A DNA stretch of 64,000 bases from Betaproteobacteria bacterium. Its GTDB lineage: Bacteria > Pseudomonadota > Gammaproteobacteria > Burkholderiales > SG8-39. Below the pieces are notes generated by a model. The model had not been told where the DNA came from. It did no database searches and saw only the letters and a program-made list of their open reading frames with translations. Shown here piece by piece: positions 26,038-34,772 of this stretch. The translations under genes were made by a program, and so were the position numbers. Location: positions 62,001 through 126,000 of the forward strand of contig JADJPT010000009.1 of the NCBI GenBank assembly GCA_016713125.1. Reading direction: 5' to 3'. The stretch's first letter is position 1; each line of letters starts with the position of its first letter.

Positions 26038-27613
26038 TCAGCCTGCGGCCAGCCGCTTGCGCAGCTCGCCCTTGCCGATCTTGCCGATGCTCACGCGCGG
26101 CATCTCCTCGATCACGCGCACCTCGCGCGGCACCTTGAAGCGTGCCAGCGAGGCGCGGCAGTGTTCGATCGCGCGCGCGGGCACGTCGTCCGGCGCATCC
26201 GCGTGCAGCGTGACGAAGGCGACTGCCACCTCGCCGTAGCTGGCGTCGGGCCGGCCGACCACGGCGCATTCGCGCACCCCGCGCACTTCGAGCACCACGC
26301 GCTCGATCTCGGCCGCCGACACGCCTTCGCCACCGACCTTGAGCACGTCCTTGGCGCGTTCGGCGAAGCGGATCGCGCCGTCGGCATGCACGATCACGCG
26401 GTCGCCGGTGATGAACCAGCCCGCGGCGTCGAAGGCCGCGGCGGTGGCCTGCGGGTCGTTCCAGTAGGCGGCGAACAGCGACAGCCCGGGTACGCCGCCG
26501 AGCAGCAGGTTGCCCGGCGTGCCGGGCGGCACCGGCACGCCGGCGTCGTCCACCACCTTGATGCGATAGCCCAGTGAAGGCCGGCCGATGGTGCGCGGGT
26601 CCTGCGGCGCCTGCGGATCGCCGACGATGCCCTGCGAGATCACTTCGGTCATGCCCCACCAGCCGATGATGGGGATGCCGAAATGCGCACGCTGTTCGGG
26701 AAGCCAGATCGAGTTGCCCCACAGGCGGAAGCGATGGCCGGCGGGCACCGGCTGCTGGGCCAGCACGCCGGCCGTGAAGTGCACATGCGAGGCCACCGTG
26801 GCGCCGTGCGCCAGCGCCGCCGGCCAGTAGCGCGACGCCGAAAAGCGCGGCTGCAGCAGCACGCTGGCGCCGGCCCACAACGCCGGGAAGATGGACCAGG
26901 ACAGCGCCACCACGTGAAACAGCGGCAGGCAGACCTGGTAGACGTCCTCGCCGCGCAGGCCCTGCTGCAGGGCGCCCAGGCGCGCACCCCACAACGCGTT
27001 GGCATGCGTCCACAGCACGCCCTTGGAGCGCGAGGTGGTGCCGAGGTGAACATGATCGAAGCCGCCGCGGCGGGTCGGGCGTGCGCGCGGCGAGCGGCGC
27101 GGCGTGCAATTCGGCAAAACGCAGCGCCCCGGCGGGCGGTGCGGCCGATGCGGGCGCACCACTGTCGTCGACCGTGACCGCCAGCCATTCGAGCGCGGGG
27201 CAGTGCGCGGCGAGCAGCGCGGCGAACCTCGGTTGCGTGATCGCGGCGCGCGCGCCCGACAGTTCGGCGAACCAGGTGAGTTCGGGGCCGGCGGCCAGGG
27301 CATTGGTCGGCACGCAGATCGCGCCCAGGCGCGCACAGGCAAACCACACCAGCAGCAGTTCGGGGCAGTTCTCCATGTGCACGATGACACGATCGCCGGC
27401 GACGATGCCGCGCGCCGCCAGGCCGCCGGCGAGCCGCGCGACTTCAGCGGCGAACTGCGCGTAGCTCCAGGTGCGCGCCTCGCTTTCGAACGGCGCCCAG
27501 ATCAGGAAGGGGTGTGCGCCACGCGCGGCGGCGCGCGCATCGAGCAGCGTGGCCATGTCCTGGCCGGCGAAAGGCGATAGAAAATCGGCGGCGGACTGTG
27601 TTGCGGCATGCAT
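26038..27613 (-). pseudogene. AMP-dependent acyl-CoA ligase, two close frameshifts
   Basis: Starts at ATG 27613 (MHAATQSAADFLSPF). The N-terminal domain reads cleanly to about 27070. The ATP-binding P-loop is then split over three frames: one gives ASIMFTS, the next GTTSRSKGVLWTHAN. Adding one base near 27065 and one G near 27042 restores SIMFTSGTTSRSKG and an intact protein of about 525 residues. Later motifs are intact: WWGMTE, GWFITGDR, ERAKDVLKVGGEGVS and the C-terminal GKIGKGELRK with the adenylation lysine. It activates an unknown carboxylic acid as CoA thioester. Bug receptors are encoded on both sides. Confidence 0.83.
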
Positions 27614-27699
27614 GCGGGGATCTTCCCATCTGGGGGCGTGCGGCCCCATCGGATGCAGAAACGGAATAGCGCTTTTCCGCTCTGCGGGAATGCGCGGCC

Positions 27700-28683
27700 T
27701 CAGTCGACCCGCACGCCCAGTTCCTGCAGCGTCCTGCCCCAACGACCGAGGTCACGCGCGTAGGCCCTGGCAAAGGCATCGTGCGGCATGGCGACGATCT
27801 CGCCGCCAAGTCCCTCGAGGCGCGTGCGCACTTCGGGCAACTTCAGCACAGTGCCCAGGTCGCCGGAGAGCCTGGCGATCACCGCGGGCGGCGTGCCGGC
27901 GGGTGCGAACACGCCCAGCCACAGCGATGCCTCGAAGCCCGGGAAGCCCTGCTCGGCCATGGTGGGCACCTCGGGCAGCGCGGCGGAACGTTTGGAGGAG
28001 GCGATGGCGTAGGCCTTGAGCTTGCCTTGCCGGACCTGCGTGGTGGCCGAGAGGATCGGGTCGAACATCAGCGCCACACCACCCGAATACATGTCGACAT
28101 AGGCGGCGCCCGCGCCCTTGTAGGGGATGTGCGGCATGTCGAGCTTCGCGCTGCGCTTGAGCATTTCACCCATCAGGTGGTTCAGCGTGCCGTTGCCGGG
28201 CGAAGCATAGGCGAACTTGCCCGGGGTCTCGCGCGCCAGTCCCACCATTTCCCTGAGCGAGCCGGCCGGCACCTTGAGGCTGGCCACCAGCACCAAAGGC
28301 ACGTCGGCCACCAGCGTCACCGGCACCAGGTCGCGCCCCGCCTCGTACGGCAGGTTCCTGTACAGGTTGGGCGCGATGGTGTGCGTGCCCATGGTGCCGC
28401 TCATCACCGTGTAGCCGTCGGCCGGCGACTTCAGCATCTCGGCGGTGGCGATGGTGCCGCCGGCGCCGGGCTTGTTCTCGATCAGCACCGACTGGCCCCA
28501 CAACGCCGAGAGCTTGTCGGCCAGCACGCGCGCCGTGATGTCCGAGGCCGACTGGCCGGCCGGGAAAGGCACGATCCAGCGCACCGGCTTGGTGGGCCAG
28601 GGTTGGGCATGCACCGTGGCGGCGCACAGCGACGCGAGCAGCGCGGCGAGCAGGAGGTGCAGGTGACGGGTGAGCGGGTTCAC
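27700..28683 (-). CDS. Bug-family TTT substrate-binding protein
   Basis: A receptor of about 327 residues. A GTG at 28683 follows a GGAG and gives a clean signal peptide (LLLAALLASLCAATVHAQ); an in-frame ATG at 28710 adds nine residues without a ribosome site. Bug motifs include VRWIVPFPAGQSASDITAR, NKPGAGGTIATAEMLKSPAD and HIPYKGAGAAYVDM. It is the gene immediately downstream of kynureninase on the same strand (75-base gap), so a kynurenine-pathway acid such as anthranilate or a breakdown product is a possible ligand; this is inference from position. Confidence 0.9.
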   Translation of the reverse strand: MNPLTRHLHLLLAALLASLCAATVHAQPWPTKPVRWIVPFPAGQSASDITARVLADKLSALWGQSVLIENKPGAGGTIATAEMLKSPADGYTVMSGTMGTHTIAPNLYRNLPYEAGRDLVPVTLVADVPLVLVASLKVPAGSLREMVGLARETPGKFAYASPGNGTLNHLMGEMLKRSAKLDMPHIPYKGAGAAYVDMYSGGVALMFDPILSATTQVRQGKLKAYAIASSKRSAALPEVPTMAEQGFPGFEASLWLGVFAPAGTPPAVIARLSGDLGTVLKLPEVRTRLEGLGGEIVAMPHDAFARAYARDLGRWGRTLQELGVRVD

Positions 28684-28758
28684 GGACGGCTCCGATGGAT
28701 TCGTGCCCATCGAGCAGCAAGCCGCGTGCCCGCGCCCGGCGATCGTTGTGGTGCCGGC

Positions 28759-30015
28759 CTAGTCCAGCGTGCGCCGCGCCGCGCCGGCGGCGGCGGCGGC
28801 GCGCACCAGTTCCTCGTCCGGATTCAGGATGTCCGGGCACAGGCGCAGGTACTCGCCGCGCGCATCGCCGTGCACGCCGCGCGCGTCCAGCGCCTTGGCC
28901 AGTTCGCCGGCGCGCGGCAGGCGCACGGTCAGGAAGGCACCGTGCTTCGCCGCATCCGCGCCGACCGCGCCGCGCGCCTGCAGTCCTTGCGCGGCGAGCA
29001 GTTCGACCAGCCTGGCCTGCTGCACCAGCGAGTACGCGCGCAGGCGCTCCACGCCCATCGCCAGCGTGAACTCCAGCCCTGCCAGGGCCTGATAGGGCAC
29101 GAACACCGGCGGCGTCGATTCGTTCCAGCCCGCACCGGCCGGCGCGAACTCCGGCGGTTCGGGCCGCGCGTAGGCGAACACGTCCTTCTTGGCAAACCAG
29201 CCGGTGTCCAGGGTATGCAGGCTCAGGTGGTCCGGGCGTACGTACAGCCAGCAGGCTCCGGGGCCGCCGCGCAGGTACTTGTACGAACCGCCCACCGCGA
29301 AGTCGGCGTTCCAGGCCTGCACGTCGGTGGGCAGCACGCCGGCGCCGTGATAGACGTCGACCAGCACTTTGGCGCCGACGGCCTGCGCGCGCGCCACCAG
29401 CGCATCCAACCCCTGCATGACCTGCCCGGTGCGGAACATCACGCTCGACACCACCAGCAGGTCGGTGCGTTCGTCCACGACGGCGAGGATGTCCTCGGCA
29501 TGGAAGCCGGCGTCGTCGCGCGCCGGCACCAGCGTGAGCGCCACGCGCCCGCGCTGGCGGTACACGCGCAGGATGAAATCCAGCGAATCGAACTCGCCTG
29601 CGGTGGTCACCACGTTCAGCGTCGCGCCGGTGCGCGGCTCGAGCGCATTCAGCACCGCGCGCAGTCCCTGGCCGGCGGAGGTCTTCGCGACCATGCAATC
29701 GGGCGAGGGCGCATTGATCAGGCGTGCGGTGAGTTCGCGGTAGCTCTGCAGCGCCTCGCCCCACGGGCCCCAGGCCTCGTTCAGCCCGGCGTACCACTCG
29801 GCCACGCCGCGCGCCACATCCAATGCGGCGCGGTCCGGCGGCCGGCACAGCGAATGGTTGCCGAGGTAGATGGTGCGCGCCGAGCGCTGCAGCGCCCGCG
29901 AGAACAGCGGCCAGACATGGGTCCGGAGCCCGGCCTCGGTGAGCGGGCCGGGGCCCAGCGCGGCGACTGCGGCGGCGATGCCGCCGTCGGCCTGCGGCGT
30001 GTCGGGGGCGATCAT
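28759..30015 (-). CDS. kynU: Kynureninase-type PLP enzyme (class V aminotransferase fold)
   Basis: A 418-residue fold-type I PLP enzyme. The PLP lysine is in GGSYKYLRGG, preceded by the Asp of VLVDVYHGAG. The N-terminal IYLGNHSLCRPPD corresponds to the substrate-binding loop but differs from the LDGNSLG of classical kynureninases, so this is a divergent branch. Kynureninase cleaves L-kynurenine to anthranilate and alanine. The gene is 18 bases downstream of tryptophan 2,3-dioxygenase, which supports the call. A kynurenine formamidase gene (kynB) is missing locally. An alternative is a related PLP enzyme of the same fold. Confidence 0.78.
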   Translation of the reverse strand: MIAPDTPQADGGIAAAVAALGPGPLTEAGLRTHVWPLFSRALQRSARTIYLGNHSLCRPPDRAALDVARGVAEWYAGLNEAWGPWGEALQSYRELTARLINAPSPDCMVAKTSAGQGLRAVLNALEPRTGATLNVVTTAGEFDSLDFILRVYRQRGRVALTLVPARDDAGFHAEDILAVVDERTDLLVVSSVMFRTGQVMQGLDALVARAQAVGAKVLVDVYHGAGVLPTDVQAWNADFAVGGSYKYLRGGPGACWLYVRPDHLSLHTLDTGWFAKKDVFAYARPEPPEFAPAGAGWNESTPPVFVPYQALAGLEFTLAMGVERLRAYSLVQQARLVELLAAQGLQARGAVGADAAKHGAFLTVRLPRAGELAKALDARGVHGDARGEYLRLCPDILNPDEELVRAAAAAGAARRTLD

Positions 30016-30033
30016 TGCGCGTTCATCCCCGGT

Positions 30034-30876
30034 CTAACGGCCGATCTCCGTGCGCACGTCGAGCAGTTCGGGAAACAGCGCCACGTCCAGGGTGCGGCGC
30101 AGGAAGCTCACGCCGGCCGTACCGCCGGTGCCGCGCTTGTAGCCGATCACGCGTTCGACGGTCTTCACGTGGCGCACGCGCCAGAGGTGGAAGTTCTCCT
30201 CGACGTCGACCAGCTTTTCGCACATCTCGTAGGCATCCCACCAGGTCTGCGGCGCCTCGTAGACGGTCTTGAACACCGACACCAGCTCGGCGTTGCGCAC
30301 ATAGGGCTGCGACCAGTCGCGCTCCAGGCACGCGGCCGGCACCGGCAGGCCGCGGCGCGCCAGGTGGCGCAGGAACTCGTCGTACAGCGAGGGCGCGGCG
30401 AGCAGCCCGGCGAGCCAGGTGTGCACGGCCGGATCGTGGCGGTGCGGCTCGAGCATGGCGGCGTTCTTGTTGCCGAACAGGAATTCGATGGCGCGGAACT
30501 GGAAGGACTGCAGGCCCGAGGCCGGGCCCAGCGCGTCGCGGAACTCGGCGTACTCGGTGGGCGTGAGCGTTTCCAGCACCGACCATTGCTCGAACAGCTG
30601 GCGCTGGATCTGCTTCACGCGCGCGAGGATCTTGAAGCAGGGCCCCAGGCGGTCGGCGCGCACATGTGCGATCGCCGCCAGCAGCTCGTGGATGGCGAGC
30701 TTCATCCACAGCTCCGAGGTCTGGTGCTGGATGATGAACATGGTCTCGTCGTGGTGCGGCGGCACCGAGCGCGGGTGCTGGCAGGAAAGCAGCCGGTCCA
30801 GCGACAGGTATCCGCCGTAGGAGGTCTCGGGCTGCAGCGCGGTGATCATGCCTTCGGGGCGCACGGGGGTGCTCAT
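30034..30876 (-). CDS. kynA: Tryptophan 2,3-dioxygenase
   Basis: A 280-residue heme enzyme that oxidises L-tryptophan to N-formylkynurenine in the cytoplasm as a homotetramer. Family hallmarks are FIIQHQTSELWMKL (48-61; the His acts on the substrate indole), FQFRAIEFLFGNKN, and the heme-ligand region WRVRHVKTVERVIGYKRG with the substrate loop GTGGTAGVSFL. Length is normal for the bacterial family. It lies 13 bases after the HIT-protein gene and 18 before the kynureninase gene, giving the first and third steps of the aerobic tryptophan pathway in one operon. Confidence 0.95.
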   Translation of the reverse strand: MSTPVRPEGMITALQPETSYGGYLSLDRLLSCQHPRSVPPHHDETMFIIQHQTSELWMKLAIHELLAAIAHVRADRLGPCFKILARVKQIQRQLFEQWSVLETLTPTEYAEFRDALGPASGLQSFQFRAIEFLFGNKNAAMLEPHRHDPAVHTWLAGLLAAPSLYDEFLRHLARRGLPVPAACLERDWSQPYVRNAELVSVFKTVYEAPQTWWDAYEMCEKLVDVEENFHLWRVRHVKTVERVIGYKRGTGGTAGVSFLRRTLDVALFPELLDVRTEIGR

Positions 30877-30889
30877 CTGGGCTCCGTGT

Positions 30890-31279
30890 TCAGTAGTCCG
30901 CCTTGCGCGGGATCACGTTGCGCACCCCGCCGCGCGGATGCGGCGTGTCGCCGTTGAAGCGGGGGATCACGTGGATGTGCGCGTGCCACACCGACTGCCC
31001 GCCGGCCTCGCTGCAGTTGACGCCCATGTTGAAGCCGTCGGGCTGCAGCCGCGCGGCGAGCAACTCCTGCACGCGCCGGGCGAGCAGGAAGCAGTCGGCG
31101 TACTCCTCGTCGTTCAGGTCGAAGATGGTGACGACGTGGCGTCGCGGCACCACCAGCGCATGGCCGGGGGACACGGGATGGGCGTCGGCGAAGGCCAGGC
31201 TCAAGGCGCTCTCGGCCAGGATCTCGCGATCCGGGGCGCAGAAAATGCATGCGGCGTCCGAGGCGGCGCCGGCGCGCAT
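30890..31279 (-). CDS. HIT family hydrolase
   Basis: A 129-residue histidine-triad protein. The catalytic triad is in WHAHIHVIPRF, and CIFC near the N-terminus plus PGHALVVPRRHV are typical of the Hint-like branch that hydrolyses nucleoside phosphoramidates or dinucleotides. ATG 31279 was chosen because AGGAAG lies seven bases upstream and gives the usual family length; another ATG at 31348 would add 23 poorly conserved residues. It heads the tryptophan-degradation operon, which is unusual. It is divergent from a cupin gene. Confidence 0.85.
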   Translation of the reverse strand: MRAGAASDAACIFCAPDREILAESALSLAFADAHPVSPGHALVVPRRHVVTIFDLNDEEYADCFLLARRVQELLAARLQPDGFNMGVNCSEAGGQSVWHAHIHVIPRFNGDTPHPRGGVRNVIPRKADY

Positions 31280-31374
31280 GACGTTCTTCCTGTCCTGCAG
31301 GGTGCGCAGGGTTCCGCGACTGCGCGAAATGCGGTACGGTGCTTTCATGATCTTTCCATGCTTCGTGCGTTCCG

Positions 31375-31704
31375 ATGCCTGCCGATAATCTCTTCGCCGG
31401 TCTGCCGGTGCCGTTCCCGGGTGGCGCCGAGGAATTCACCGAACTTCTGGTGCGTCCGAATCTGAGGATGGAACGCATAGTTTCTCACGGGCAGGCCAGT
31501 CCGCCGGGCTGCTGGTACGACGCGCCGCAAGGCGAGTGGGTGCTGTTGCTGCGCGGCGCGGCGCAACTGCGCTTCGAGGACGAGGCGGTGCCGCGCCTGC
31601 TGGGGCCCGGGGATCACCTCGACATCGCGCCGCATCGCCGGCATCGGGTGGACTGGACCGACCCGGCGCAGCCCACGGTGTGGCTGGCGGTGCACTATGG
31701 GTGA
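31375..31704 (+). CDS. Small cupin domain protein
   Basis: A 109-residue single cupin. WVLLLRGAAQLRFEDEAV and LGPGDHLDIAPHRRHRVDW form the two conserved cupin motifs; the second contains a His pair for metal. This type occurs in many bacteria as a presumed small-molecule sensor or isomerase with no proven role. It is divergent from the HIT gene (95-base gap) and convergent with the small XRE regulator gene. Its GTP-independent function cannot be assigned further. Confidence 0.75.
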   Translation: MPADNLFAGLPVPFPGGAEEFTELLVRPNLRMERIVSHGQASPPGCWYDAPQGEWVLLLRGAAQLRFEDEAVPRLLGPGDHLDIAPHRRHRVDWTDPAQPTVWLAVHYG

Positions 31705-31736
31705 GGGTGAGCGGGCGGCGCGCCGCCGTGACGTCC

Positions 31737-31973
31737 TCAGCCCCAGGGGCGCACGGTCTTCACGCGCACCTCGAGTCCCAGGCCGGCTGCGGCGTCCACC
31801 AGGCGGTCGAAGGTGAACAGGTCCTCGTCGGCGTGCAGGCGGCTCATCTGCTGCTTGGACAGGCCCATCGCTTCGCCGGCCTCCTTGCGGCTGAGGTTCA
31901 GCTCGTCGATGCGCTCGACGATGCGCGCACGCAGCGCGGTGCGCAGTTTGACGCTTGGAGGCAGTGCGGGCAT
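31737..31973 (-). CDS. XRE-family regulator (HigA2/HTH_37-like)
   Basis: A 78-residue DNA-binding protein. The helix-turn-helix spans LSRKEAGEAMGLSKQQMSRL, followed by FTFDRLVDAAAGLGLEVRV, the arrangement seen in HigA2-type antitoxins and small XRE regulators. No toxin gene lies next to it on either side, so antitoxin function is doubtful. The ATG at 31973 was preferred to one at 32015 because a GAG-rich ribosome site precedes it and the family usually starts there. It is divergent from the potassium-channel gene. Confidence 0.8.
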   Translation of the reverse strand: MPALPPSVKLRTALRARIVERIDELNLSRKEAGEAMGLSKQQMSRLHADEDLFTFDRLVDAAAGLGLEVRVKTVRPWG

Positions 31974-32080
31974 GGCGGCTCTCCGGGACGGGAAGTTGTC
32001 AGATTTGACGACCATGCTAGCCGGGAAGCCGCGACAGTGCTAGGGTTTCGGCATATGAAGTACAACTTTCTGCCCTGACC

Positions 32081-32968
32081 ATGAGCGTTCCGGCCACCCC
32101 CGCGCCGCAGGCGCCGAGCTGGGAGGCGCTGCATTACGGCATTCCGCCGGACGGCTGGCGGCGTCGCGCCTTCGTCATCGTGTTCGAGTCCGACACGCGC
32201 GCCGGCCGGCTGTTCGATCTCTGGCTGCTGGCCCTGATCGGCGTGAGCGTCATGGTGGTGATGATCGACAGCGTCGAATCGCTGTCGCGCGGCTGGGGGC
32301 GCACGTTCACCGCGCTCGAATGGCTGTTCACGCTGCTGTTCACCGCCGAGTATGCGTTGCGCCTGGCCTGCGTGCAGCACCCGCTGCGCTATGCGCGCAG
32401 CTTCTTCGGCGTCGTCGACCTGCTGTCGGTGGCGCCGACCTACCTGGCGCTGTTCTTTCCCGAACTGCATTCGCTGATCGACATCCGCCTGCTGCGCATG
32501 TTCCGGGTGTTTCGCATCCTGAAGGTCACCGCCTACATGGTGGAGTACCGCAACCTGGGCGCGGCGCTGTGGGCGAGCCGGCGCCGGATCATCGTGTTCA
32601 TCGGCACGGTGTTCATGATCGTGGTGCTGATGGGCACGCTGATGTACGTGGTCGAGGGGCCGCAGAACGGCTACACCAGCATCCCGGTGTCGGTGTACTG
32701 GGCCATCACCACCATGACCACGGTGGGCTTTGGCGACATCACGCCCAAGACCGACCTGGGGCGCGCGATCGCCTCGCTGATGATGCTGCTGGGCTGGGGC
32801 ACGCTGGCCGTGCCCACCGGCATCGTCACCGCCGAGATGACCGCGCGGCGCCTGGCGCGCGACGTGACCCCCGCCGCCTGTCCGGCCTGCGGCAACGGTG
32901 CGCATCTGCCCGAGGCGCGCTACTGCCAGAGTTGCGGCGCGGAACTGCCGCCGGTGCCCGGGCGCTAG
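32081..32968 (+). CDS. Voltage-gated potassium channel-like ion transporter with C-terminal zinc ribbon
   Basis: A 295-residue six-transmembrane channel subunit. S4 is seen in LLRMFRVFRILKV with arginines spaced every three residues, and the pore has the filter TMTTVGFGDITP. It should form a tetrameric K+ channel in the inner membrane. After S6 the protein ends in a compact zinc-ribbon: CPACG and CQSCG about 14 residues apart, within the last 30 residues. That tail is not part of the basic KvAP-type channel and may act as a metal- or redox-sensitive gate or assembly domain. It is monocistronic. Confidence 0.9.
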   Translation: MSVPATPAPQAPSWEALHYGIPPDGWRRRAFVIVFESDTRAGRLFDLWLLALIGVSVMVVMIDSVESLSRGWGRTFTALEWLFTLLFTAEYALRLACVQHPLRYARSFFGVVDLLSVAPTYLALFFPELHSLIDIRLLRMFRVFRILKVTAYMVEYRNLGAALWASRRRIIVFIGTVFMIVVLMGTLMYVVEGPQNGYTSIPVSVYWAITTMTTVGFGDITPKTDLGRAIASLMMLLGWGTLAVPTGIVTAEMTARRLARDVTPAACPACGNGAHLPEARYCQSCGAELPPVPGR

Positions 32969-32988
32969 CGGCCGGGCCACGTAGCGCC

Positions 32989-33978
32989 TCAGCGCGGCAG
33001 CAGCGTGCCCAGGCCGCGTTCGCGGGCGCGCGCCAGCGCGAACGCGGCCACCGCGATGTCGCCCAGTCCCAGGCCCGGGTGTATGAACATGGCGCGTTCG
33101 GCGGCATGGCGCCGGCCGGGGTGTGAGCCGGTCACCAGTTCGCTCAGCGCTGCGTCGAACTCTCCCTGCCATGGGATGTGGCCCTGTGCGGCGGCCTCGC
33201 GGCTCTGCGCGCGATCATCGGTGGCCAGCAGTTCCAGGTCGCGCAGGCGCGTGCCGTCCCAGCAGCGCGCGAGGTCGGTGGCACTGACGAAGGCGCCGGG
33301 CGCGAGCCATGCCGGGTCGAGGAACTTCTTCAGACCCTTTGCACGCGGCACGCTGCTGACGATGATGTCCATGCCTGCCACGGCCGCGCGCGGGTCGCTG
33401 ACCGCGTGCGCCTCGAAGCCCAGCGCGCGCGCCTCGGCGGCGAAACTCTGTGCGGTCTCGAGGCGGCGGCTGTAGCAGGCGAGTTCGCGGATGGGGAAGA
33501 CGGCGGCGAAGGCCTGCAGGTGGGCGCGTGCCTGTACGCCGCAGGCAATGAAGCCCATGCGCCGGCTCTCGGCGCGCGCCAGGCGGCGTGCCGCCACCAG
33601 GCTGACGGCGGCAGGGCGCAAGGCGGTGATGGCGTCGCCGTCCATCACCGCCAGCAACTGGGCGGTGCGCAGGTCCGAGAGCAGGATCATGGCGTTGATG
33701 TTGGGCAGGTGGCGCGTGGCCGGGTCGTCGGCGTTGGCCGCCACGCCCACCCATTTCACGCCCACCGTGCCGGCCGCATCGAGTCGCGCCGGCATCGAAT
33801 GGAAGAAGCTCGCCGGCGTGGGGTCGATGCCCTGCTTGGGCAGGCTTTCGGCGCGCCCGCCGGCCAGGCCGCGAAAGGCCGTTTCGACGGCGGTTTCGAT
33901 CTCGGACGGGGTGAGGGCGAGCGCGTCGATGTCGGCGCGCGACAAATAGAGCAGGCGGCGGTCGGTGGGCGTTGTCAT
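32989..33978 (-). CDS. Ornithine cyclodeaminase/mu-crystallin family protein
   Basis: A 329-residue NAD(P)-dependent enzyme. The catalytic-side motif VGVKWVGVAANADDPATRHLPNIN and the Rossmann region (MGFIACGVQARAHLQAF) mark the ornithine cyclodeaminase/mu-crystallin family, which also contains ketimine reductases and alanine dehydrogenases. The exact substrate (ornithine, proline, cyclic imine) cannot be fixed. It is divergent from a racemase-VOC-Bug operon with only 53 bases between starts, so shared regulation is likely. Length is normal. Confidence 0.85.
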   Translation of the reverse strand: MTTPTDRRLLYLSRADIDALALTPSEIETAVETAFRGLAGGRAESLPKQGIDPTPASFFHSMPARLDAAGTVGVKWVGVAANADDPATRHLPNINAMILLSDLRTAQLLAVMDGDAITALRPAAVSLVAARRLARAESRRMGFIACGVQARAHLQAFAAVFPIRELACYSRRLETAQSFAAEARALGFEAHAVSDPRAAVAGMDIIVSSVPRAKGLKKFLDPAWLAPGAFVSATDLARCWDGTRLRDLELLATDDRAQSREAAAQGHIPWQGEFDAALSELVTGSHPGRRHAAERAMFIHPGLGLGDIAVAAFALARARERGLGTLLPR

Positions 33979-34031
33979 GCCGGCAGGATATGCGAAACCC
34001 CGCGTGAGGGGAGTTGCTGTACGGTATCGGC

Positions 34032-34772
34032 ATGCAAAACGAGATGCGCAGCATCGGCTTGATCGGCGGCATCACCTGGGAGTCGACGCTCGACTACTAT
34101 CGCGTGATCAACCGCGAAGTGGCGCGGCGCCTGGGCGGGGTGCACAGCGCGCGACTGGTCATGGTGTCGCTCGACTTCGACGCGGTGCGCAGCCGGACGC
34201 TGGCGGGCGACGAGGCCGGCGTGCTGGAGATCTTCGTCGAGGCCGCGCACGCCCTCGAACGGGCCGGCGCCGAGTTGCTGGTGTTGTGCGCCAACACCGC
34301 GCATCGCCGCGCCGAGGCGCTCAGGCGGGCCAGCGCCCTGCAGCTGGTGCACATCGGCGATGCGGTGGGTGCCGAACTGCGGCGCGCCGGGGTGGAGCGC
34401 GTCGGGCTGCTGGGGACTGCCGCGACCATGAACGAAGCCTTCCTGCGCCAGCACCTCGAAGGCGGCTACGACCTGTCGGTGCGCGTACCCGGAGACGCCG
34501 AGCGCAGCGCGCTGGACGAACTGATTTTCGGCGAGATGGCGCGCGGCGTCTTCTCCGATGCCGCGCGTCGCGCGGTACACGAGGCGGTCGCGGCGCTGGC
34601 CGCCGATGGCGCCCAGGGCGTCATCCTGGGGTGCACCGAACTGCCGATCCTGATGCGGGGGGAGTTCGCCGCCTGTCCGCTTTACGATTCCACCGAGCTT
34701 CACGCGCTGGCGGCGGTGGACGCTGCCATGGCTCCACCGCCCGGAAACGCACAACCAAGGGAACCCGCATGA
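34032..34772 (+). CDS. Aspartate/glutamate racemase family protein
   Basis: A 246-residue cofactor-independent racemase. Both catalytic cysteines are present: LCANTAHRRA (Cys near residue 83) and ILGCTELP (near 200). The N-terminal IGLIGGITWEST is the typical nucleotide-free start of the family. It may act on aspartate or glutamate, or as a hydantoin racemase or arylmalonate decarboxylase relative. Its stop overlaps the start of the VOC gene (ATGA), and the VOC stop overlaps the Bug start, so the three form one tightly coupled operon. Confidence 0.87.
   Translation: MQNEMRSIGLIGGITWESTLDYYRVINREVARRLGGVHSARLVMVSLDFDAVRSRTLAGDEAGVLEIFVEAAHALERAGAELLVLCANTAHRRAEALRRASALQLVHIGDAVGAELRRAGVERVGLLGTAATMNEAFLRQHLEGGYDLSVRVPGDAERSALDELIFGEMARGVFSDAARRAVHEAVAALAADGAQGVILGCTELPILMRGEFAACPLYDSTELHALAAVDAAMAPPPGNAQPREPA

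Noticed and set aside
27781..30957. A 1058-codon open frame on the plus strand
   Set aside because: Antisense to the Bug, kynureninase and TDO genes, with no domain and biased composition.
31737..31973. Toxin-antitoxin system
   Set aside because: The XRE protein resembles HigA2-type antitoxins but neither neighbour is a toxin; cupin and K+ channel flank it.
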